Origin: an uncultured Erythrobacter sp.
GTDB lineage: Bacteria > Pseudomonadota > Alphaproteobacteria > Sphingomonadales > Sphingomonadaceae
Direction: 5' to 3'
NCBI RefSeq assembly: GCF_947502395.1
Contig: NZ_CANMZM010000002.1
Location: 868,001 to 932,000, forward strand
DNA length: 64,000 bases
The translations under genes were made by a program, and so were the position numbers. Shown here piece after piece: positions 1 to 8,225 of this stretch (position 1 is the first letter of the stretch; each line of letters starts with the position of its first letter). The notes under the pieces are model-generated. The model had not been told where the DNA came from. It did no database searches and saw only the letters and a list, made by a program, of their open reading frames with translations.

Positions 1-271
1 TGCCAATCAGAAGTGCGGCGAGGAGGGCGCGGATGGCCCATTCGACAAAGGCCTTCCAAGCGCTTGCTTTGGCATCGCGCCATGCTCGAAGCAGTTCGCG
101 CAGTTCATCAAGGTCACTTTCCGCGTTGGGATCTGCGAGTCCAAACCGGTCTAGGACGCGGTCGGTTGCGACCTCGGTCGTTTCTTCGACAATTGCCCGC
201 AAGGTGACAAGGTTGGCGCCGTCTTGATTGGCTTGTGCCAAAAGGCTGGCGAGAGTATCGGAAGGCGTCAT
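1..271 (-). CDS. DUF6127-like GTA cluster protein (partial, C-terminus off window)
   Basis: A minus-strand frame opens with ATG at 271 and stays open to base 1, giving at least 90 residues. The ATG overlaps the portal stop codon (ATGA), which implies translational coupling. The N-terminal part is acidic and helical. A hydrophobic stretch (VEWAIRALLAALLIG) at the cut end looks like a C-terminal membrane helix. A small protein of this kind sits between portal and prohead protease in sphingomonad gene transfer agents and is annotated DUF6127. The family name rests on position and general character, not on a catalytic motif. Function unknown. Confidence 0.6.
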   Translation of the reverse strand, partial: MTPSDTLASLLAQANQDGANLVTLRAIVEETTEVATDRVLDRFGLADPNAESDLDELRELLRAWRDAKASAWKAFVEWAIRALLAALLIG

Positions 272-1425
272 TGGCCGTTTTCCTCTGAGCCAAATCCAAG
301 CAGTTCGCGTTTCTCATCGCGGGTCAGGAAATCCGCATCCGAAACTTGCTTCCAAAGACGTTCACGGTCTTCTGAAAGCGCAGTGATCCGGTCGAGGTCG
401 ATATGAATTGAGCTCTTCGAGAACCATGGGGAAAGCCCCTCTTGCAACGCTGAGAAGAGTTTTTCCGCCAACGGCAATAAGGTCAGCCGCCAAAGCGCCC
501 TGTTGGCCTCGCGATAGTTTGAATAGGTGTTGTCGCCGGGAAGCCCGAGCAACATTGGCGGCACGCCAAAGGCCAATGCGATCTCTCTTGCTGCGGCACT
601 CTTAAGCGTTGCAAAGTCCATATCAGCTGGAGACATTGCCAGCGTTTGCCAGCGCAATCCACCATCCAGCAGCATGGGTCGACCCGCATTACCAGAGCCA
701 GAAAACGCCGTTTCAAGCTCACTTTTCAGGCGCTCAAATTGATCATGAGTGAGCCCTGCGCCATCTCCTGGCTCGTAGACCAGTGCTCCAGAAGGGCGCG
801 CCGCATTTTCCAGCAGGCAGCGGTTCCATTCAGACGCCGCATTATGGATCGCCACCGCTTGTTGGGCTGATGCCAACGCACTCGCACCAAGGTGGTCGTC
901 TAACGGATGGAGCGTCTTGATCTGGATAACGTTGGGCCAGCCATCCTCATCTTCGATGGGCAAGGTAATCTTATCGCCAACGACGGAGTATGTGTAGGCA
1001 CATGGCCAACCGTCTGACCCAGCGACAACATCTACTCTGTCTGGCCTGAGCGCAAAAAGTTCAATCGGATGCCCTGTCGCATCTTTCACGACTTGGACAA
1101 ATCCGTTGCCGTGAAGAAGAAGATGTGACGCGAGCGTCTCTATCAATGACTGCCCTGCACTGGTCGCATTGATCAGCGCTGCCAGCCTGTCATCATTGCT
1201 CCCGAGCGGGGCTTGGCCGACGCCCTCGGCAACAATGCGCACAGCTCTTTGGGCGATAGGATTACTCAAGAATCCGTCACGCACGCTGCGCTCATATTGG
1301 TAGGGTTTCGAGCTTCCGGTCTCGGTAAAGGCTGGTGTCCAACCCTGCATGATTCCGGGCGCCAATGGCACGCGGGAATCCTCCCCACCCTTGAAGGCAG
1401 AGAACAGCTGTTCGAGCAATGCCAT
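268..1425 (-). CDS. GTA/phage portal protein, HK97 family
   Basis: 385 residues from ATG at 1425, chosen because AAGGAA lies 7 bases upstream and the protein then begins MALLEQLFSAF. Portal proteins form the dodecameric ring at the capsid vertex through which the terminase pumps DNA. Family features include the early YQYERSVRDGF region, AYTYSVVGDK, and the C-terminal segment with AFGVPPMLLG and the NTYSNYREANRALW block typical of HK97-type portals. It follows the large terminase by 28 bases and overlaps the DUF6127 gene, so all are probably one transcript. The length is short for a phage portal but usual for GTA portals. No truncation is seen. Confidence 0.9.
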   Translation of the reverse strand: MALLEQLFSAFKGGEDSRVPLAPGIMQGWTPAFTETGSSKPYQYERSVRDGFLSNPIAQRAVRIVAEGVGQAPLGSNDDRLAALINATSAGQSLIETLASHLLLHGNGFVQVVKDATGHPIELFALRPDRVDVVAGSDGWPCAYTYSVVGDKITLPIEDEDGWPNVIQIKTLHPLDDHLGASALASAQQAVAIHNAASEWNRCLLENAARPSGALVYEPGDGAGLTHDQFERLKSELETAFSGSGNAGRPMLLDGGLRWQTLAMSPADMDFATLKSAAAREIALAFGVPPMLLGLPGDNTYSNYREANRALWRLTLLPLAEKLFSALQEGLSPWFSKSSIHIDLDRITALSEDRERLWKQVSDADFLTRDEKRELLGFGSEENGQ

Positions 1426-1453
1426 TGGCAATTCCTTTGTTTGTTTCTTGGCG

Positions 1454-2779
1454 CTAGATCGAGCGCACGCTCGGTTTGGCGATTGGGCCAAGCATCAATT
1501 CTGTAAGTGCCCAAACGAGGGCATCTGCGCGGTCAGGCGAACGGCCCGGTCCAGCATATTGGCCACCAATCAGCATTCCGCACATTTGGTCTTCGAGCTT
1601 CGGGAAGGAGCCGCAATGGCGAACCCTTCCTGCTTCGTACAATGCTGCCACAGGCTCTGCCCTGGCAACTTTACCGCGGCTGGCGCGAACCAGCTTTATG
1701 GGCAAAGAGGCGTTGGCTGCGCGAAGCACATTTTCAACCATCGCGCCGCCCTGATTGGACTCCGCAACAACCCTGTCAGCTTTCCAGTGTTCGGCCGCAG
1801 TTGCGACTACCTTTGCCCACTCGCCGGGTTTGGCCTTAGCAAGGGAGCAGTCTGCGAGAACATTTGCGAACCCATCCTCCCCTATGGCCGCGACGATAAT
1901 CCCACACTCATCTCCCGTGGATGAGATTGGGGGATCTACAGCCACCACGACCCTTCGCATTGGCTCACTTGATCTCTCGGCGCGCGCCCTTTCCAAGGTC
2001 GTACGGGGCCACAAGGTTCCCTCCAGATCGGTTAGCATCTCACCAGCAATTTCCTGGCGTGCGAGCTGAGTGCCGCTAAAGTCGCTGCTGATAGCGTCTA
2101 GGAACCTCTTCGGTAGATTAGCTGCGTTGTCATAAGTCGAACCTCGTGTGACGACGACGCTTCCACTCTTTTCATTGTCTAGCAATCTTTGCACCAGTGG
2201 AACTGCGCGCGGTGTGGTGGTGACCGCAATGCGGGGGTCATGGCCAAGTCGCAAACCCATGAGCAGATTGTCCCAAGCCCGGGTAGCACGATCATGCGAT
2301 AGCGGCCATTTCCCAGTCTCGTCACACCAAGCGTGACTGAATTGCGGGCCTCGCAGAGATTCCGGTTCAGCGGCAGAAAACAGTTGTGCCTGCGCTCCGT
2401 TGGGAAAGCGTACCCGTCTTAACGAGGCCTCAAATGCGGGTTTGCATTCAGGTGGACTGCAAGCCAAAATTCCGCTCTCTCCTTCCACCATGACTGACCG
2501 AGCTTCGGTCAGAGAGGACGAAATCAGAGCGATGCGCGCCTCGCAATTTTCCTCTGCAATTGTCCGCACCCATTCAGCGCCTGCCCGGGTTTTCCCAAAT
2601 CCGCGGCCAGCAAGGATCAGCCAGGTGCGCCAGTTTCCGCGTGGCGCAAGCTGAGCTTGGCGGGCTTGGAGTTTCCAATGGTATTGCCATTCATTGCGTT
2701 CCTCCTGATCAAGTGAGTTGACGACCCGTTGCCGAACGGAATCCTCTTCAAAAGCGAGCCAATCAAGCGCACCAATCAA
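1454..2779 (-). CDS. Large terminase (DNA packaging ATPase/nuclease), GTA type
   Basis: 441 residues. The ATPase half carries a Walker A variant AGRGFGKT (about 57-64) and a Walker B region ending AWCDE (about 150-154). The C-terminal RNase H-like nuclease half has acidic residues in VVAVDPP, VVAESNQGG and RADALVWAL. This arrangement matches terminase_6/GTA gp2 proteins, which package random headful fragments of host DNA. The likely start is TTG at 2779, overlapping the upstream gene's TGA (TTGA), so it should be translationally coupled. An internal start cannot be excluded. Both active sites look intact, so the packaging motor is probably functional. Confidence 0.9.
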   Translation of the reverse strand: MIGALDWLAFEEDSVRQRVVNSLDQEERNEWQYHWKLQARQAQLAPRGNWRTWLILAGRGFGKTRAGAEWVRTIAEENCEARIALISSSLTEARSVMVEGESGILACSPPECKPAFEASLRRVRFPNGAQAQLFSAAEPESLRGPQFSHAWCDETGKWPLSHDRATRAWDNLLMGLRLGHDPRIAVTTTPRAVPLVQRLLDNEKSGSVVVTRGSTYDNAANLPKRFLDAISSDFSGTQLARQEIAGEMLTDLEGTLWPRTTLERARAERSSEPMRRVVVAVDPPISSTGDECGIIVAAIGEDGFANVLADCSLAKAKPGEWAKVVATAAEHWKADRVVAESNQGGAMVENVLRAANASLPIKLVRASRGKVARAEPVAALYEAGRVRHCGSFPKLEDQMCGMLIGGQYAGPGRSPDRADALVWALTELMLGPIAKPSVRSI

Positions 2780-3291
2780 TTTGAATTGCTTTCACGACCC
2801 TTTTCTTGCCGAACCTGTTGTCGGATCGCTTCGACCTTGCGGTCGATTGATGCGCGAACAGCAGCAGCTGTGACATTGCGTTGCTCGGCTTGAGCGCGAG
2901 CAGCGTTCTCGCGATGTGCGGTAAGCAGTCTTATCGCGTTGGCGAAATCGTACTTATCGTCATTGTTGCCCGTCATTTCACCTTCGCGAAGTCGGCGGAC
3001 CACTTCCAACTCAAGGTGCAGATATCCCTCATACAAGGCGGCAAGCCATCTGCGTGAGAATGCAGAATCTTGCCGCCTTCTTTGATAAACGGTCCCAGGT
3101 TTCAGGCCGGCACGCTCTGCTGAACGCTTTACGTTCGAGCTCTCGGCCAAAAAACCGAGGAACGCCTCATATTTGTCCTGCTTAGGGCATGTGTTTTCGG
3201 CTTGGACATGTCCTGAATCACGGGCAGTTAAGCGGTTGTGAGAAGTAATTGGCCGTCTCCCGAAGAAAGAGTGACCAGACAAGGCGCGCAT
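2776..3291 (-). CDS. Small terminase-like / GTA gp1-like DNA-binding protein
   Basis: 171 residues if started at ATG 3291. The core after residue about 35 has a helix-turn-helix-like region (SSNVKRSAERAGLKPGTVYQRRR), as expected for a terminase small subunit that recognises DNA. The C-terminal half is rich in Arg, Glu and Ala and probably coiled coil. It is the first gene of the packaging cluster and overlaps the large terminase by TTGA. The first about 35 residues do not look conserved. An ATG in another frame at 3209 (MSKPKTHA) would join the core if one base were added to the GGG at 3185-3187, so the true N-terminus is uncertain. Confidence 0.65.
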   Translation of the reverse strand: MRALSGHSFFGRRPITSHNRLTARDSGHVQAENTCPKQDKYEAFLGFLAESSNVKRSAERAGLKPGTVYQRRRQDSAFSRRWLAALYEGYLHLELEVVRRLREGEMTGNNDDKYDFANAIRLLTAHRENAARAQAEQRNVTAAAVRASIDRKVEAIRQQVRQEKGRESNSN

Positions 3292-3368
3292 CCCGAATTT
3301 GGCGCTCCCTTGCGAGGCTGATCCCAAATTGTCGCTAAAAGCGAATCGCAATTATCAGATGTTGATCA

Positions 3369-3397
3369 ATTAGTACCATATAGCGTCACGATGTCAA
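3369..3397 (-). promoter_or_regulatory. Candidate sigma-70 promoter for the GTA packaging genes
   Basis: On the minus strand a perfect TTGACA (3397-3392) is followed by 17 bases and ACTAAT (3374-3369). Transcription would begin near 3362, upstream of the ATG at 3291 but too close to the alternative TTG at 3351 to leave a ribosome site. Just upstream of the -35, at about 3401-3424, is an imperfect inverted repeat AATAACC/GGTTAcTATT that could be an operator. No experimental support. Confidence 0.45.
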
Positions 3398-3515
3398 GCA
3401 AAATAACCAAATGGGTTACTATTTATCAATTGCATGGGATTGGCGACTGGCATAGGGCGCGAAAATGACGGGCCTCGCGATCGCAGCGAGGGAAGATCCA
3501 GAGGAATATCGCTGA

Positions 3516-4166
3516 GTGTCTTGGCTGCGCGCACTATACAATTGGACCATGGACAAAGCAGCGCATCCTTATGCGGTGTGGTGGCTGGCTTTCTTTAGCT
3601 TCATCGAATCAAGCTTTTTTCCGATTCCGCCGCATCCTTTGCTCGGCCTGATGTGTCTGGCTGAGCCCAACAAGGCGATCCGATTTGCAATTATCGCCAC
3701 GGTCGCATCTGTGTTTGGTGGGTTGTTTGGTTATGCGATCGGCTATGCGCTTTACGAGGCAGTTGGCGTGCCATTGCTCACCGCAATTGGCCTGATCGAT
3801 AGCGTTCCAGCTGCGCAATGCACGTTCAACGAATATGGCGTGTATGCGGTGACGATAGCGGCTGCCACCCCGGTTCCTTTCAAGCTGCTCACCATCACTG
3901 CGGGTGCGCTTCAGATGGATCTCGTCCCGTTTATCCTCGCGTCTCTTGCCGGTCGTGCGTTGATTTTTGTCACCGTTGGAACCTTGTTTCAGCTTTTCGG
4001 TGCGCCAATCAAGCGTATCATCGATCAGTATCTTGGTACGGTTACCACTGTCTTCGTGCTACTCGTCCTGGGCGGTTTCTTCGCAATCACGCAGCTTGGT
4101 GGTGACGGCAATGAAGCCGGCGAGGCAAACAGCTGTGAAACCGCTCCGGAAATGCCCGTCACTTGA
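3516..4166 (+). CDS. YqaA/DedA-like VTT-domain membrane protein
   Basis: 216 residues, starting at GTG 3516 with AGAGGA about 12 bases upstream. An ATG 11 codons in is an alternative start. It has several hydrophobic segments and the VTT (SNARE-associated) pattern: FFSFIESSFFPIPPHPLLG near residues 26-44, then glycine-rich FGGLFGYAIGYAL, then ATPVPFKLLTITAGAL. VTT proteins act as lipid scramblase or flippase-type membrane proteins, and DedA relatives recycle undecaprenyl or phospholipid carriers. The exact substrate is unknown for YqaA. It stands alone, divergent from the GTA cluster and convergent with the serine palmitoyltransferase gene. Confidence 0.8.
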   Translation: MSWLRALYNWTMDKAAHPYAVWWLAFFSFIESSFFPIPPHPLLGLMCLAEPNKAIRFAIIATVASVFGGLFGYAIGYALYEAVGVPLLTAIGLIDSVPAAQCTFNEYGVYAVTIAAATPVPFKLLTITAGALQMDLVPFILASLAGRALIFVTVGTLFQLFGAPIKRIIDQYLGTVTTVFVLLVLGGFFAITQLGGDGNEAGEANSCETAPEMPVT

Positions 4167-4195
4167 CATAACATGGTACGGCGCACGCTGGGCTA

Positions 4196-5431
4196 TCAGG
4201 GTATGATGCCGATAGCCTTCCCGGATCGCTCGAACATCGCCAGGATTGTTTGCACTTCTTCCGCCGTATGCTCGGCACAAAGCGAGCAGCGAAGCAGGGT
4301 CATGCCCGCAGGCGTTGCCGGCGGCCGCGCAAGATTGACATAGAGGCCTTCCTTCAAAAGCGCTTCCCACATCATCGCGCCATTTTCCAAGTCGGGCATG
4401 ATTACAGCGATAATTGCGCTTTCAGGCTCTTCGGTCCCTAGCTTGAAGCCCAGCTCCTTCAGACCTTTGTGAAGTGTTTTCGAATTCTCCCACAAATGCG
4501 CGCGCTTGTTTGCTCCGTGGATCAGTTTGCGGATTGAGGTCGCCGCAGTCGCAACGACGCTTGGGGGCAGACTCGCAGTGAAGACATACGGGCGGCACAC
4601 CAGACGCATGATGTCGAACTTCGGGTGATTGGAAACGCAGAAGCCCCCAACGGTCCCAACACTTTTGGAAAAAGTACCGACGATGAAATCGACGTCATCG
4701 ATAACGCCCTGTTCTTCACATACGCCGCGTCCGTTCTCGCCTATGAACCCCATCGAGTGTGCTTCGTCGACGAGAACCATGGCACCATACTTCTTGGCGA
4801 TGGCGATCATTTCTTTCAGGGGTGCGACATCGCCAAGCATCGAGTAGACACCCTCAAGCACAACGAGCTTCCCCGCTTCTTCCGGCAAACGGCGCAGGCG
4901 CTTTTCCAATGCTTCGATATCATTGTGGCGGAACGGAACTATCTCCGCCTTGCCCATCGCGCAGCCATCATAGATTGAGGCATGGCTGTCGATGTCGAGT
5001 ATGACATAGTCGCCTTTGCCAGCAATGGTGGAGATGATCCCTAGATTGGCCTGATAGCCAGTCGAAAAGACCATAGCATGGTCCATCGCATAGAATTCTT
5101 TGAGCGCATCTTCGCATTCTTTATGGCCCTGATAGGTTCCATTGAGCACTCGGCTTCCTGTGGTGCCTGAACCGTAATCATTGAGGGCATCCTTTCCTGC
5201 ATCAAGCACGTCCGGATCGAAAGTCATGCCCATATAATTGTATGTTCCGAGCAAGATAGTATCGCGGCCATTGCAGATGGCCCGTGTTGGAGAAAGCACC
5301 TTCTCCATCACAAGATTGTATGGATCCTCAACGCCGGTTGCCAGGAGGGTCTCCCGCAGTTGGATCGTACCATCAAACTTGGAAAACAGATCGCCTTTCG
5401 GCGCCGCGGTTTTGGTTGCAGTATCGGTCAT
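4196..5431 (-). CDS. spt: Serine palmitoyltransferase
   Basis: 411 residues. A PLP-dependent alpha-oxoamine synthase that condenses L-serine with palmitoyl-CoA (or the acyl-ACP) to 3-ketosphinganine, the committed step of sphingolipid synthesis in the cytoplasm. Catalytic residues are present: His150 (DIDSHASI), Asp222 and His225 (VDEAHS), Lys256 (GTFSKS). Each is exactly nine residues before its counterpart in the Sphingomonas paucimobilis enzyme (H159, D231, H234, K265). The gene follows a dedicated acyl carrier protein by 14 bases, which makes the assignment much firmer than for KBL or AONS relatives. It marks the organism as a sphingolipid producer. Confidence 0.93.
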   Translation of the reverse strand: MTDTATKTAAPKGDLFSKFDGTIQLRETLLATGVEDPYNLVMEKVLSPTRAICNGRDTILLGTYNYMGMTFDPDVLDAGKDALNDYGSGTTGSRVLNGTYQGHKECEDALKEFYAMDHAMVFSTGYQANLGIISTIAGKGDYVILDIDSHASIYDGCAMGKAEIVPFRHNDIEALEKRLRRLPEEAGKLVVLEGVYSMLGDVAPLKEMIAIAKKYGAMVLVDEAHSMGFIGENGRGVCEEQGVIDDVDFIVGTFSKSVGTVGGFCVSNHPKFDIMRLVCRPYVFTASLPPSVVATAATSIRKLIHGANKRAHLWENSKTLHKGLKELGFKLGTEEPESAIIAVIMPDLENGAMMWEALLKEGLYVNLARPPATPAGMTLLRCSLCAEHTAEEVQTILAMFERSGKAIGIIP

Positions 5432-5445
5432 AGGAAGGGCTCTTA

Positions 5446-5688
5446 TCAGCTATCTTGTAGCTTGTGCACGGCACTCACCAGCTGACCGTAATTCTCGATC
5501 TCGGCCTGCTGGTTCATGCTTATGATGATGTCAAACTCGTCTTCAATCTCAGCTACGAAATCCATCACAGTAAGGCTGTCAAATTCGAGATCATTTGCAA
5601 AAGTTGTCGCGGTTTCGATTGACACACCCTTCTTGTTGAAGGGTTCAATGAGGGCGCGGATGCGTTCATCGACTTCGGCTTCGGTCAT
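5446..5688 (-). CDS. Acyl carrier protein of the sphingolipid operon
   Basis: 80 residues with the phosphopantetheine site Ser38 in the motif LEFDSLTVMD. The four-helix acidic ACP pattern is complete. It is not the housekeeping fatty-acid AcpP, which normally has DSLDTVE or similar and sits by fabF. Here the gene is 14 bases upstream of serine palmitoyltransferase on the same strand, the arrangement seen in Sphingomonadales and Caulobacter. It probably delivers the long acyl chain for the SPT reaction. Start is ATG 5688. Confidence 0.88.
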   Translation of the reverse strand: MTEAEVDERIRALIEPFNKKGVSIETATTFANDLEFDSLTVMDFVAEIEDEFDIIISMNQQAEIENYGQLVSAVHKLQDS

Positions 5689-5825
5689 GACAAAGAGTAC
5701 TTTCTACCTGACGCGTCACCAGCGACGCGATACGTTTCGTCTGCAAAAGCTGAGCCGAGGCAAACTTGTCAAGCTCTCGCCTTAGTGGCAGATCGATTTG
5801 GCAGTGTTATGGGGGGGGAAAGATC

Positions 5826-6422
5826 GTGGCACAAGCAAAGGCTGATACTGTTGCGCCAATGAGTGGTCAGAAAACGGCTGGTGATGAGAGTGCCAGCGAG
5901 GCGGATGTGGTCACGAAAGAACGCAAATTCTCCAACCATTCGATCCATCTGGTGCGTACTGCGCAAACCCAGACATTGTCGCTTTCCTCTATGGCCGACA
6001 ACAAGGCATCAATCTTGATTGGTGCGACCTTTGTGGTGTTCTCGATGTCGATCACCAATCTGTTTGGAGGCGGTGCGACTTGGGCCGTGCTTACACTTGC
6101 CGCAACCGCTTTTGTGTCTTCACTTTTCGCTGTCCTCTCAGTCATTCCGTCGGTACCTAAGGCACCTGAAGACAAGAAGTACTTCAACTACTTGTTTTTC
6201 GGCCATTATGTGGCGTTGGAGACCGATGAATGGATCGACGATATGCTCGACAAGCTCGAGACCGACGAAACGCTTTTCCGCACGATGCTCACCGATGTTC
6301 ATCAAGGCGGTCAGGTCCTAGCAGGTAAGAAATACAAGTATCTAAATTACGCCTATCGCACATTTGTTTGGGGCGTATTCGTGACCTGGATCGTCTTCGC
6401 GTACGAAAATCTGGTTTTCTAA
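5826..6422 (+). CDS. PycTM-domain (DUF5706) membrane protein, orphan Pycsar-effector homologue
   Basis: 198 residues from GTG 5826, chosen because a run GGGGGGGGAAA lies just upstream. The first 40 residues are polar. The PycTM signature follows: LSLSSMADNKASILIG leading into TM1 (about 62-80), TM2 (about 84-107) with a basic/proline turn, then FFGHYVALETDEW, an acidic helix, KYKYLNYAYRTF, and a last hydrophobic segment at the C-terminus. In Pycsar antiphage systems such proteins bind cCMP or cUMP and disrupt the inner membrane. No uridylate/cytidylate cyclase is beside it: neighbours are the sphingolipid ACP (divergent) and divK (convergent, stops overlapping). A non-defence role is quite possible. 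Confidence 0.75.
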   Translation: MAQAKADTVAPMSGQKTAGDESASEADVVTKERKFSNHSIHLVRTAQTQTLSLSSMADNKASILIGATFVVFSMSITNLFGGGATWAVLTLAATAFVSSLFAVLSVIPSVPKAPEDKKYFNYLFFGHYVALETDEWIDDMLDKLETDETLFRTMLTDVHQGGQVLAGKKYKYLNYAYRTFVWGVFVTWIVFAYENLVF

Positions 6423-6787
6423 CCGGGCAAAAGCGCTTTGACAGCATTCATGAACGGTATGATTGAAACGGGTTTTGAAAGGTAACCAGAAGCGCCCGCT
6501 TCGCGGATTCTCTCTTCATCGCCCTTGGCCGCAAAAGCAGTGACGGCAAGTACGGGAATCTCCTTGAGAGCAGTTTCGTCCTTGGCGGCCGCAATCAAAT
6601 CGACGCCTGAGATTCCAGGCAATTGGATGTCCATAATGATCAAGTCTGGGCAGGTTTGGCGAGCCGTTGCCAAAACGTCATTGCCGTCGGCAATAGGGTC
6701 GACCTCATAGCCTTGGGCCTTCAAGACATCGCAGAACAATTTCCGGTTGAGGTCGTTATCTTCAACAACCATAATTCGCTTTGTCAT
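6419..6787 (-). CDS. divK: Single-domain response regulator DivK
   Basis: 122 residues, start ATG 6787 (MTKRIMVVED). It is a lone CheY-like receiver with the acidic pocket D10/N11, phosphoacceptor Asp53 (IIMDIQLPG), Thr in AVTAFAAKG and Lys in YLSKPVS. Length and Asp53 position match Caulobacter DivK, the cell-fate regulator that feeds into DivJ/PleC/DivL and so controls CtrA activity. CtrA itself is encoded at 26,107-26,802 in this window. The stop overlaps that of the PycTM gene by three bases (tail to tail). No output domain. Confidence 0.85.
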   Translation of the reverse strand: MTKRIMVVEDNDLNRKLFCDVLKAQGYEVDPIADGNDVLATARQTCPDLIIMDIQLPGISGVDLIAAAKDETALKEIPVLAVTAFAAKGDEERIREAGASGYLSKPVSIIPFMNAVKALLPG

Positions 6788-6883
6788 AGATGCGCCCGTA
6801 TCATTAACCTTCATAACACCTAATCGCGGAAAGAGACCATCACAATCCCCGATCCAACGGCTGACCCGGATACACCTGAAGTC

Positions 6884-7132
6884 ATGAGGCGCGCCAAGAC
6901 GCTGGCCCTTGCTGCACTCGGATGGATCTTGCAGGACACCGAAAGGGCTGACCGTTACCTTGAATTAACAGGTCTTGATCCCGATTCATTGCGTACCGGT
7001 CTTGATAACCCAGCGGTTCTTGGCTCAGTGCTTGATTTTCTTGCCAACCATGAACCCGATCTCATACGCGCAAGCGAAGCTTTGGCTGTAACCCCTGAAG
7101 AATTGATTGCGACACGAAGGATTTTTATCTGA
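6884..7132 (+). CDS. DUF3572 family protein
   Basis: 82 residues, acidic and mostly helical. Recognisable features are ALAALGWILQDTERADRYLEL near the N-terminus and the middle GLDPDSLRTGL. Proteins of this size and pattern are annotated DUF3572 and occur widely in Alphaproteobacteria. In many of those genomes, as here, the gene lies next to divK. Function unknown. Its TGA overlaps the ATG of the HAD gene (ATGA), so the two are co-translated. Confidence 0.75.
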   Translation: MRRAKTLALAALGWILQDTERADRYLELTGLDPDSLRTGLDNPAVLGSVLDFLANHEPDLIRASEALAVTPEELIATRRIFI

Positions 7133-7752
7133 TGAGCCGCCCCCTGGTGATTAGCGACTGTGACGAAGTGATTTTGCACATGGTCGCGCCTTTCAAAGTC
7201 TGGCTCGAAGAAAGCCAAGGTGTCGATTTCAACCTGTCTGGGGGCGACTTCGGTAAGGCGTTGCGGTGGCGCGAGAGTGGCGATTTTTTGGCGCCGGAAG
7301 ACATTTGGAAGAAACTTGGAGGGTTTTTCGATACCCAAATGGATAACCAACTGCCGATTGCGGGGGCGATCGATGCGCTCAATGCGGTCACTGAACATGC
7401 TGATCTGGTGGTGCTGACCAATTTGGTCGATTTCAGAAGGGACAAGCGCGCCGAGCAGCTGGCCGTGCATGGTCTCCACGCCAAGGTCTATACCAATCAG
7501 GGACCGAAAGGTCCGGCGCTTGCCAGAATCATCGAAGAATTTCAGCCTAGCAAGGCGCTTTTTATCGATGATCTTGCCCAGCATCATGCCTCCGTCAAAG
7601 ACACCGCACCAGATGTTATGCGGCTCCATTTTTGCGGCGAGCCCATGATTGCCCACGCCATTCCGTGTGCGCATGAGGCAGGTCATGCCCACGCCCGCAT
7701 CGACGAATGGGCTAAAGCCCTGCCGTGGCTGACCGAACAATTGAAGGGATAA
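7132..7752 (+). CDS. HAD-superfamily hydrolase
   Basis: 206 residues. HAD motif I is DCDEV (Asp9, Asp11). The motif II threonine lies in VVLTNLVD, and motif IV is the acidic pair in LFIDDLAQHH. The protein therefore has the core of a phosphatase-like HAD enzyme. The small-molecule substrate cannot be read from the sequence. Coupled by ATGA to DUF3572 and followed 5 bases later by the RidA gene, it sits in a co-directional run from 6,884 to 10,087 that may be one transcript. Confidence 0.8.
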   Translation: MSRPLVISDCDEVILHMVAPFKVWLEESQGVDFNLSGGDFGKALRWRESGDFLAPEDIWKKLGGFFDTQMDNQLPIAGAIDALNAVTEHADLVVLTNLVDFRRDKRAEQLAVHGLHAKVYTNQGPKGPALARIIEEFQPSKALFIDDLAQHHASVKDTAPDVMRLHFCGEPMIAHAIPCAHEAGHAHARIDEWAKALPWLTEQLKG

Positions 7753-7757
7753 GACGC

Positions 7758-8213
7758 ATGAGTATTGAAAATCGGTTGAACGAGCTTGGGATCACTCTGC
7801 CAGAAGCGGCGGCGCCAGTAGCAAGCTATGTGCCGGTCGTTGTCACCGGCGGTTTTGCGCATGTTTCGGGGCAATTGCCATTTGTTGACGGCGTTCTTGT
7901 CAAGGGCCGACTTGGTGACGATGTCGAACTTGTCGAGGGAATGGATGCCGCGCGGGCTTGCGGCCTAATGATCTTGGCCCAGCTCAAGAATGCAGGCGTA
8001 TTGGACAACGTTGAGCGTGTCGTAAAGCTCGGCGCTTTCGTCAATTCAACCCCGGAATTCACCGCTCAGCCCAAAGTGGCCAATGGCGCATCGGATCTCA
8101 TGCTTGAGGTTTTTGGCGACGCGGGCCGTCACGCTCGCGCCGCGGTCAGCGCGCCTTCTTTGCCACTTGGTGCGGCCGTTGAAGTTGATGCAATTGTGGC
8201 TCTAGCAAGCTGA
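7758..8213 (+). CDS. RidA family (YjgF/YER057c/UK114) protein
   Basis: 151 residues from ATG 7758. RidA proteins are trimeric deaminases that remove reactive enamine/imine intermediates from PLP enzymes. The key Arg is in ARAAVS and the partner Glu in AAVEVDAIV near the C-terminus. The N-terminal GFAHVSGQLPF matches the longer RidA subgroup (about 150 residues), which differs from E. coli RidA (128) and has less certain substrates. Placed between HAD and glycerophosphodiester phosphodiesterase genes. Confidence 0.87.
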   Translation: MSIENRLNELGITLPEAAAPVASYVPVVVTGGFAHVSGQLPFVDGVLVKGRLGDDVELVEGMDAARACGLMILAQLKNAGVLDNVERVVKLGAFVNSTPEFTAQPKVANGASDLMLEVFGDAGRHARAAVSAPSLPLGAAVEVDAIVALAS

Positions 8214-8225
8214 TCTGACCATTCG

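Noticed and set aside
5826-6422. A complete Pycsar defence operon
   Set aside because: No nucleotidyl cyclase gene is found next to the effector-like protein; only an orphan is supported.
6955-7740. 261-codon minus-strand frame opposite the HAD gene
   Set aside because: It is a shadow; the plus-strand HAD frame has conserved motifs and coupled neighbours.
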